From: Neisseria meningitidis
Lineage (GTDB): Bacteria > Pseudomonadota > Gammaproteobacteria > Burkholderiales > Neisseriaceae
NCBI RefSeq assembly: GCF_900638555.1
Contig: NZ_LR134525.1
Span: forward strand, 2,046,001-2,110,000
Reading direction: 5' to 3'
DNA: 64,000 bases
Position numbers and translations under genes: made by a program. Below, one piece after another: positions 57,603 through 64,000 of the stretch. Positions within the stretch are counted from its first letter, which is position 1. Each line of letters starts with the position of its first letter. Below the pieces are notes generated by a model, which saw only the letters and a program-made list of their open reading frames with translations, was not told the DNA's origin and did no database searches.

Positions 57603-57780
57603 GCCGACCTCTTTCAGTTACAGCAGCTTGATCCCTTTCCCTTATCCAACGGGGGAAGGCTAGGATAGGGTGGCTTGCAAATATACAGAACAAGGGACAA
57701 GAGCCACCCTCTCTCCAACCCTCTCCCTCCGTACGGGAGGGGTGGATTCTCGCGGGCGAAGCCCATGCTACGGTTAGCCT

Positions 57781-58473
57781 TTACCCCAGCACAAACAATT
57801 CCCGCCCGTGCGCCTTCAGCCAACTTTTAGCATTGTCGGTATGCGGCGTCAGCGTGTTCACCAAATGCCAAAAGCGCGGACTGTGGTCGGGGTGGCGGAG
57901 GTGGCAGAGTTCGTGGATGCAGACATAGTCGGCGACGTATTCGGGCGTGCCGATCAGCCGCCAGTTGAGGCGGATGCCGGTGTGCGGGCGGCATACGCCC
58001 CAAAAGGTTTTGGCGTTGCTCAGGTCTGTGGCAGCGGGAGTCAGTCCTGTTTCGGCTGCGTGTTTTTCAAGGCGGGGCAGCAGGTATTCGCGGGCGCGTT
58101 CGTTCAACAGGCGGCGCAGGTGGTCGATTTGTGCGGCGGTTTCTTTTCGGGGAAGCAGGATTTCAGACGACGTGATACGGATATGGCTTTGGCTGTGGGT
58201 ATCCAGCTTGGTCTTTATTCCCCGATACCAAATCCACTCGGGTAAGTTTGGGTGGGAAACAGGATGCACGGGCATTTTAGCAAGCGTGTTCCGCAAAATC
58301 GTTTCGTTTGCCGCCAGCCAGTTTGCTAACGCGTGGTCTTGAAAAAAGGGTGGGACGTTGATGCTGACCGTCTGCATATTGACGGGGCGCAGAATCAGAT
58401 TTTTCTTGGCACTGCGTTTGAGTTCGATTTCGATGCACAAGCCGTCGGAAAGAGTATAGGTGAAGCGTTTCAT
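57781..58473 (-). CDS. YgjP/SprT-like metallopeptidase-domain protein
   Basis: 230 residues. The zinc motif CIHELCHLRHPDHSPRFW (about 186-203) gives HExxH plus a downstream His, as in the YgjP (DUF45) family. An N-terminal domain with RSAKKNLILRP matches the same family. The E. coli homologue has been described as a UTP pyrophosphatase, so the function may not be proteolysis. Last gene of the minus-strand block; the stop is next to an inverted-repeat region (57660-57780, AGGGTGGCT...AGCCACCCT) without genes. Confidence 0.88.
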   Translation of the reverse strand: MKRFTYTLSDGLCIEIELKRSAKKNLILRPVNMQTVSINVPPFFQDHALANWLAANETILRNTLAKMPVHPVSHPNLPEWIWYRGIKTKLDTHSQSHIRITSSEILLPRKETAAQIDHLRRLLNERAREYLLPRLEKHAAETGLTPAATDLSNAKTFWGVCRPHTGIRLNWRLIGTPEYVADYVCIHELCHLRHPDHSPRFWHLVNTLTPHTDNAKSWLKAHGRELFVLG

Positions 58474-58580
58474 AGTTGTGAATAGGTTTCAGACCGGATA
58501 CATCGTCTGAAACAGGAATTTTCCATATCAGGCGGCAAACTTCGGATAATATACAAAATCAAACATCTGCGCTACAAGGT

Positions 58581-59774
58581 TCAGCCGAACAAGCCGCCGA
58601 TATATTTGCTGATGGTGATGGCGCTGAGTACTGCCATCAAACCGACCACAATCACGCCGGAAACGGTGAGCCACAGCGGGTGTTTGTAGTCGCCGACAAT
58701 TTTGGTTTTGTAGGCGGCAATCAGAATCAGACCGAGGGAAATCGGTAAAATCAGGCCGTTTAATGCGCCTACGAACACCAGCACCTGCGCCGGTTTGCCG
58801 ATGGTGGAAAATACGGCGGTGGACACGGCGATAAAGGCAATAATCCATTTGTTTTTATTGCGTTCGATAGACGGGCTGAGACCGGAGAAGAACGACACCG
58901 AAGTATAAGCCGCACCAATCACCGAAGTAATCGAAGCCGCCCAAATCACCACGCCGAAAATCAGCAGGCCGATGTATCCCGCCGCATATTCAAACGGTGT
59001 GGAAGCAGGGTTGTCGGGATTGAGCTGTACGCCTTGGCTGACCACGCCCAAAACCGCCAAAAACAATACAATCCGCATAATCGAGGCAATCAGGATCGCC
59101 CGCACCGAGCTTTGGCTCACTTCCGGCAACGCCGATTTGCCTTTGATACCTGCGTCCAGCAGACGGTGCGCACCGGCGAAGGTGATGTAGCCGCCGACCG
59201 TGCCGCCCACCAGTGTAACAATCGCCATTGCATCGAGTTTTTCCGGCATAAAGGTATGCACGGCGGCATCTGCCAGCGGCGGATTCGCCTGCCATGCCAC
59301 ATAAACCGTCAGCGCAATCATTACGAAACCCATCACTTGGGCGAATTTGTCCATCACTTTGCCTGCTTCTTTAAACAGAAACACACCGATGGCAATCACG
59401 CCGCTGATCACGGCACCGGTTTCCGGCGACAGTCCGGTTAGCAGGTTCAGACCCAAGCCTGCGCCGCCGACGTTGCCAATATTGAACGCCAAACCGCCCA
59501 TCACAATCAGCACAGCCAAGAAATAGCCTGCGCCGGGCAAGACCTGATTGGCAATATCCTGCGCCTGTTTTTCGGAAACGGCGACAATCCGCCAAATATT
59601 GAGCTGCGCCCCGATGTCGAGCAGAATCGAGAGCAGAATCACAAAGCCGAAACTTGCCGCCAGTGCTTGGGTGAAGGTGGCGGTTTGGGTCAGAAAGCCC
59701 GGGCCGATGGCGGAAGTCGCCATCAGGAATGCAGCGCCGATTAAGGCATTTCTGCGGTTTTTTTGATTAGACAT
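58581..59774 (-). CDS. NRAMP-fold transporter lacking metal-binding motifs, linked to pxpABC
   Basis: 397 residues, about 11 helices with the NRAMP pattern. The first helix has AIGPGFLTQTATFTQA where true NRAMPs have the metal-coordinating DPGN, and the sixth helix has GGYITFAGAHRLLDAG instead of the MPH segment. The ligands Asp, Asn and Met are therefore missing. It lies 128 bases after pxpA on the same strand. Homologues sit beside 5-oxoprolinase genes in other bacteria, for example Haemophilus. It is best read as a possible 5-oxoproline (or related) importer rather than a metal transporter. Confidence 0.82.
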   Translation of the reverse strand: MSNQKNRRNALIGAAFLMATSAIGPGFLTQTATFTQALAASFGFVILLSILLDIGAQLNIWRIVAVSEKQAQDIANQVLPGAGYFLAVLIVMGGLAFNIGNVGGAGLGLNLLTGLSPETGAVISGVIAIGVFLFKEAGKVMDKFAQVMGFVMIALTVYVAWQANPPLADAAVHTFMPEKLDAMAIVTLVGGTVGGYITFAGAHRLLDAGIKGKSALPEVSQSSVRAILIASIMRIVLFLAVLGVVSQGVQLNPDNPASTPFEYAAGYIGLLIFGVVIWAASITSVIGAAYTSVSFFSGLSPSIERNKNKWIIAFIAVSTAVFSTIGKPAQVLVFVGALNGLILPISLGLILIAAYKTKIVGDYKHPLWLTVSGVIVVGLMAVLSAITISKYIGGLFG

Positions 59775-59878
59775 AATCGCTTATCCTCTATAAAATTGGT
59801 TGTTGCTGTGTTTGGGCGAAACCTGCGGTTTTAGCTACGCAGAAACTCGCTTTGCTCGTTTTGGCGAAACCTGCGGTT

Positions 59879-59890
59879 TTCAGACGGCCT
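59879..59890 (-). other. Uptake sequence variant AGGCCGTCTGAA
   Basis: Exact 12-mer on the minus strand between pxpA and the NRAMP-like gene. This AG-DUS form also occurs in some coding regions of the window (for example 35800 and 63668). Confidence 0.6.
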
Positions 59891-59902
59891 ATGAACTGTT
59901 TT

Positions 59903-60640
59903 TCAAGCAGAAACTTTGATGCCTGCCGCCAGTAGTTCCTGCCGGATTTTTTCGGCAAACACCACGGCGTGCGGCCCGTCTCCGTGCAGACAGATGCTGT
60001 CGGCTTGCACGGCAACCAGGCTGCCGTCCACTGCTTTGACCTGCCCGTCCCGCACCATCTGCAATACTTGGGCGATGGCTTCTTCGTCGCTGTCCACCTG
60101 CGCATCGGGGCGGCTGCGGGGAACCAGCGTACCGTCGGGCATATAGCGGCGGTCGGCGAATACTTCGGAAATCACACCCAAGCCTGCGGCTTTTCCGGCT
60201 TCCAAGAGCAGGCTGCCGGAAAGTGCCATCAATTTCAATTTCGGGTCGAAATCCGCCACAATTCGGGCAACGGTATCCGCCAGCGCACGGTTTTTCGCCG
60301 CTTGGTTGTACATTGCGCCGTGCGGTTTGACATAAGCCATTTCCAAACCCTGATCACGGCACAAGGCCTGCAATGCGCCCAACTGGTAATTCAGACACGC
60401 CCGCAAATCGGCTTCGGACAGATTCATTTCGGTACGGCCGAAGTTTTCCCGATCGGGATAGCCGGGGTGTGCTCCGATGCGCACGCCGTTTTGTTGGGCA
60501 TACGCCAATGCCGCCCGAATATCGGCAATGCTGCCGGCGTGTTGGGCGCAGGCGATGTTGGCCGAAGTAATCAGCTGCAACAAGGCTTCGTCGCTGCCGC
60601 AGCCTTCGGCGAGATCGGCGTTTAAATCAACCTGCTTCAT
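59903..60640 (-). CDS. pxpA: 5-oxoprolinase subunit A (LamB/YcsF family)
   Basis: 245 residues. [16 protein letters not shown] at about 5-20 and [16 protein letters not shown] at about 27-42 are the family signature, with [14 protein letters not shown] at about 57-70. With PxpB and PxpC it cleaves 5-oxoproline to glutamate using ATP. Its start overlaps the end of pxpC by 14 bases, so the subunits are translationally coupled. Confidence 0.94.
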
Positions 60641-61556
60641 GGGTGATTCTCCGTATTTGGTTCAGATAGACTTGGTTTTTGCGCCGCAGGGCGGTGGCTT
60701 CTTTCAAGCCGATTATTTTGAATTTGACTTTGCTGCCGAAGCGCACCTGTGCCAGCCTGCCCAAATCGGCGGCGGCAACGGTAGCGATTTTCGGATAACC
60801 GCCGGTGGTTTGCGCATCGGCCAGCAGGATAATCGGTTTGCCGCCGGGCGGCACCTGCACGGTTCCTGCCTGAACAGCGTGGGACAGCATTTCCAAAGGT
60901 TGCGACAGGGTCAGCGGCTGTCCGTCGAAGCGGTAGCCCATGCGGTTGCTATCGCTTTGCAGCGTCCACGTTTCCCGTTCCAGATTCAGACGCCCTTTTT
61001 CACTGAAAGCGGCATATTCCGACGAAGGAACAAGGTGGACGGTATCGGTAAACGGTATCGGGGCAATGCCGACTTTGGACAATTCCTGCGCACCTTTGCC
61101 GATGGGGAGACAATCACCTTTTTGCAGCATTCTGCCCTGATGGCCGCCGAAACCGGCTTTCAGGTCGGTGCTTCTCGAACCCATCACTTCCGGCACATCA
61201 AATCCGCCCGCCACGCACACATAGCCGTACATGCCCTGCACGGCACGCACCAGTTTCAAGGTCTGCCCTTTGCGGGCGGTATAACGCCAATACGAATAGA
61301 CCGGTTCGCCGTCCAATTCCGCCTGATACACGGCACCGGTGAGACAAAACGGCGTATCCCGTTCAAACACCAGCATTATCCCGCCCAAAGCGATTTCGAT
61401 TGCGGCCGTGCCTTCGTCGTTGCCCAATAAAATATTGCCCGCCGCCAAAGCAACCGTGTCCATCGCACCGGCATGACCGATGCCGTAACGCCGATGTCCG
61501 TAGCGTCCGGTATCCTGAATATGCGCCGGTGCCTGCACTGCCGAAACGTGAATCAT
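60627..61556 (-). CDS. pxpC: 5-oxoprolinase subunit C (biotin-dependent carboxylase-like)
   Basis: 309 residues. Begins [20 protein letters not shown] and has [20 protein letters not shown] at about 28-47, typical of PxpC (AHS2 domain). [20 protein letters not shown] near residue 245 is the other conserved stretch. Its ATG overlaps the pxpB stop by 4 bases. Confidence 0.93.
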
Positions 61557-62200
61557 GGCTCAATCCTTTCTGCAACAAAGCGGACTTGGTCACCCGCCGC
61601 CAGCAGGGTCGGCGGATTCAAATCGGCTCGGAACAAGGGTAATTCGGTTCTGCCGATAATCTGCCAGCCGCCGGGCGAAGCGAACGGATACACACCGGTC
61701 TGACTGCCGCCGATACCGACCGAACCGGCAGGAACGGACGTTCTCGGCACGGCACGGCGGGGCGTGTGCAATGCTTCGGGCAAGCCGCCCAGATAAGGGA
61801 AACCGGGCTGGAAGCCCATCATAAATACGGTATAAGTTTGCGCCGTATGGCGGCGGACGATTTCGGAAATAACCGTCTGATGGAAAGCAGCGACTTCCGC
61901 CAAATCCGGGCCGTATTCGCCGCCGTAGCAGACGGGAATTTCCACCAGTTTGCCCTGATGGTCTGTAACGGCGGTGTGTTCCCACACATATTGCAATTCA
62001 TCGGCAAGCGTCGCCAAATCGGTATCGAAACGGGTAAACACGGTCAGATTGTTCATGCCGACCACCACTTCCTCAATCCTGTCGTGCTGCCCGAGCGCAG
62101 CGGCAAACGCCCACAACTTTTGCTGTTTGCCCAGTTCGGAAGGCGCATTCAGTCGGCAGACCAAAGCGGATTCGCTGATTGGTGTGATCTCTATTCTCAT
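61553..62200 (-). CDS. pxpB: 5-oxoprolinase subunit B (KipI family)
   Basis: 215 residues. MMGFQPGFPYLGGLPEALHTPRR (about 127-149) and GSVGIGGSQTGVYPFASPGGW (about 159-179) are the AHS1/KipI signatures. First gene of the coupled order pxpB-pxpC-pxpA. The promoter should lie in 62201-62320, which has an AT-rich stretch near 62215-62235. Confidence 0.93.
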   Translation of the reverse strand: MRIEITPISESALVCRLNAPSELGKQQKLWAFAAALGQHDRIEEVVVGMNNLTVFTRFDTDLATLADELQYVWEHTAVTDHQGKLVEIPVCYGGEYGPDLAEVAAFHQTVISEIVRRHTAQTYTVFMMGFQPGFPYLGGLPEALHTPRRAVPRTSVPAGSVGIGGSQTGVYPFASPGGWQIIGRTELPLFRADLNPPTLLAAGDQVRFVAERIEP

Positions 62201-62321
62201 TTGTTGTTCATTTTGGTTATGTTTTAATGAATCTATATGCAGGGGCGGCGGTTTGTCAATATCTTCTGTGCTGCATCATCAAACCGTCGATTGGAAAAGT
62301 ACTGCCCTGCCGCTGCACTTT

Positions 62322-62333
62322 TTCAGACGACCT
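62322..62333 (-). other. Uptake sequence of another dialect (AGGTCGTCTGAA), right end of the block
   Basis: Exact 12-mer on the minus strand, mirroring the one at 56516-56527. Confidence 0.8.
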
Positions 62334-62337
62334 TAAA

Positions 62338-62375
62338 CCGTTTCTATTAAAATAGCGCATTCCACTTTTCAGACG
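62338..62375. repeat. Direct repeat, right copy, uvrD upstream region
   Basis: 36 of 38 bases match 56486-56523. Includes ATTAAAATAGCGC, which could serve as the -10 area of uvrD, and here the following DUS is the resident ATGCCGTCTGAA form (62368-62379). Confidence 0.85.
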
Positions 62376-62383
62376 GCATCCTT

Positions 62384-64000
62384 ATGTTTCCCGACCAATC
62401 CGCCCCCAACCTGCTGCAAGGCTTGAATCCCGAACAACTCTCCGCCGTAACCTGGCCGCCGCAATCCGCCCTTGTGCTGGCAGGCGCGGGCAGCGGCAAA
62501 ACGCGCGTGCTGACCACGCGCATCGCATGGCTGTTGCAAAGCGGACAAGCCAGCGTGCACAGCATTATGGCGGTAACGTTTACCAACAAAGCCGCCAAAG
62601 AAATGCAAACCCGTTTGGGCGCGATGATTCCCATCAATGTCCGCGCCATGTGGCTCGGCACGTTCCACGGTCTCTGCCACCGCTTTTTGCGCCTGCACCA
62701 CCGCGACGCAGGCCTGCCGTCTTCCTTTCAAATCCTCGACAGCGGCGACCAGCTTTCCCTGATCAAACGCTTGCTCAAAAGCCTCAACATCGCCGAAGAA
62801 ATCATCGCACCGCGTTCGCTGCAAGGCTTTATCAACGCGCAAAAAGAATCCGGCTTGCGCGCTTCCGTGTTGAGCGCGCCCGATCCGCACACAAGCCGCA
62901 TGATTGAATGCTACGCCGAATACGACAAAATCTGCCAACGCGAAGGCGTGGTCGATTTTGCCGAACTCATGCTCCGCAGCTACGAAATGCTGCAAAGCAA
63001 CGAAATCCTGCGCCAGCATTACCAAAACCGCTTCAACCACATTCTCGTCGACGAGTTCCAAGACACCAACAAACTGCAATACGCCTGGCTCAAACTCATG
63101 GCGGGCGGAAACGCAGCGGTATTTGCCGTCGGCGACGACGACCAAAGCATTTACCGTTTCCGTGGCGCAAACGTTGGCAATATGACCGCGCTGATGGAAG
63201 AATTCCACATCGACGCGCCCGTCAAACTCGAACAAAACTACCGCTCCGTCGGCAACATCCTTGCCGCCGCCAATGCCGTTATCGAAAACAACGACGAACG
63301 ACTCGGCAAAAACCTGCGCACCGACGCCGAAGCAGGCGACAAAATTCGCTACTACTCCGCCTTTACCGACCTCGAAGAAGCCCGGTTCATCGTGGACGAA
63401 ACCAAAGCCCTCGAACGCGAAGGCTGGGATTTGGACGAAATCGCCGTCCTCTATCGCAGCAACGCCCAATCCCGCGTTATCGAACAAAGCCTGTTCCGCA
63501 GCGGCATCCCTTACAAAATCTACGGCGGCCTGCGCTTTTATGAACGCCAAGAAATCAAACACGCCCTCGCCTACCTGCGCCTCGCCGTCAATCCCGACGA
63601 CGACAACGCCCTCTTGCGTGTCATCAACTTCCCACCGCGCGGCATCGGTGCACGTACCGTCGAAAATCTTCAGACGGCCTCAAACGAACAAGGCATCACC
63701 CTCTGGCAAGCCGCCTGCAACGCCGGCGCGAAAGCCGCCAAAGTCGTCGCCTTCGTCCGCCTGATTGAAGCCCTGCGCAACCAAGTCGGACAACTGTCCC
63801 TGTCCGAAATCATCGTCGGCATCCTCAAAGACAGTGGCTTGACCGAACACTACCGCACCCAAAAAGGCGACAACCAAGACCGTCTCGACAACCTTGACGA
63901 ACTCGTCAACGCCGCCATCGAGTTCAAACCCGAAGACAGCAACTTCGAAATCCTGCCTGAAAACATTTCAGACGATCCCGCCTTCCCCATCCTCGCTTTC
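62384..64000 (+). CDS. uvrD: DNA helicase II, N-terminal part (runs off the window)
   Basis: Open frame from ATG 62384 to the window end (539 codons of about 730). Superfamily 1A motifs: Q motif LNPEQLSAV, Walker A AGAGSGKTRVL (about 33-43), Ia MAVTFTNKAAKEM, Walker B ILVDEFQDTN (about 220-229), GDDDQSIYRFRGA, and EQNYRSVGNIL. Closer to UvrD than to Rep over the whole length. It unwinds DNA in excision and mismatch repair. Uptake sequence just ahead of the start. Confidence 0.94.
   Translation, partial: MFPDQSAPNLLQGLNPEQLSAVTWPPQSALVLAGAGSGKTRVLTTRIAWLLQSGQASVHSIMAVTFTNKAAKEMQTRLGAMIPINVRAMWLGTFHGLCHRFLRLHHRDAGLPSSFQILDSGDQLSLIKRLLKSLNIAEEIIAPRSLQGFINAQKESGLRASVLSAPDPHTSRMIECYAEYDKICQREGVVDFAELMLRSYEMLQSNEILRQHYQNRFNHILVDEFQDTNKLQYAWLKLMAGGNAAVFAVGDDDQSIYRFRGANVGNMTALMEEFHIDAPVKLEQNYRSVGNILAAANAVIENNDERLGKNLRTDAEAGDKIRYYSAFTDLEEARFIVDETKALEREGWDLDEIAVLYRSNAQSRVIEQSLFRSGIPYKIYGGLRFYERQEIKHALAYLRLAVNPDDDNALLRVINFPPRGIGARTVENLQTASNEQGITLWQAACNAGAKAAKVVAFVRLIEALRNQVGQLSLSEIIVGILKDSGLTEHYRTQKGDNQDRLDNLDELVNAAIEFKPEDSNFEILPENISDDPAFPILAF

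Overview
The window is a chromosomal segment of a pathogenic-lineage Neisseria, most probably Neisseria meningitidis. The evidence is the very high density of the 12-mer DNA uptake sequence ATGCCGTCTGAA, seven complete 155-156 bp Correia elements plus one 107-bp form and one remnant, long dRS3-type neisserial intergenic mosaic arrays, two ATR elements, an IS1655-type IS30 element, a pglA gene with a poly-G tract, and a short pilin gene between prlC and katA, the site known for class II pilE. A commensal with class II pilin (N. lactamica, N. polysaccharea) is the main alternative. No rRNA operon, CRISPR array or prophage was seen.

Layout: 1-2.7 kb holds the isoprenoid/phospholipid and ribosome recycling block dxr(partial)-cdsA-uppS-frr (minus). 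2.8-6.4 kb has an FUSC-like membrane protein, tRNA-Thr(CGT), a frameshifted membrane protein, rsmG and parA. 6.4-13.9 kb has rnhB, mnmG, an alanine/glycine:cation symporter and pdxA between two mosaic repeat arrays. 13.9-19.4 kb has rne, rluC and lpxB. 19.4-20.3 kb is an AT-rich scar with a toxin-tip-like fragment, a broken presumed immunity gene and a possible structured RNA. 20.3-27.4 kb has dapB, bamE, fur, aat, gapA, an RnfB-like ferredoxin and a Kef antiporter. 27.5-28.8 kb has a tandemly duplicated tRNA-Val/tRNA-Asp pair followed by remnants of a DNA methyltransferase and an EamA transporter, cut by an ATR and a Correia element. 28.8-36.1 kb has sdaA (split by a Correia element after its seventh codon), gyrB, an MscS-type channel and prlC. 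36.2-44 kb is repeat-rich: mntP, a RAYT transposase amid paired REP palindromes, class II pilE, katA with a short upstream ORF, an internally deleted rpoN, and a mosaic array. 44-51.2 kb has pglA, an MFS transporter, a bile-acid/sodium symporter homologue, fabF, acpP and pyrD. 51.5-53.4 kb is a cluster of small AT-rich genes that look like an immunity-gene bank with no toxin. 53.5-64 kb has glnE, IS1655, a five-gene block (pxpB-pxpC-pxpA, NRAMP-like carrier, YgjP-like peptidase) and the start of uvrD.

The most distinctive observation is that the block between glnE and uvrD (about 56.5-62.3 kb) lies between two 38-bp near-identical copies of the uvrD upstream region, carries uptake sequences of another dialect (AGGTCGTCTGAA) at both ends, and has no standard ATGCCGTCTGAA inside. 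This looks like an import from a commensal Neisseria. It brings a complete 5-oxoprolinase (PxpABC) with an NRAMP-fold carrier that lacks the usual metal-binding motifs and may instead carry 5-oxoproline.

Other gene losses readable here are the HTH-less rpoN, a frameshifted DUF2247-like gene, a frameshifted two-helix membrane protein, and an Aat whose C-terminus runs into a Correia element.
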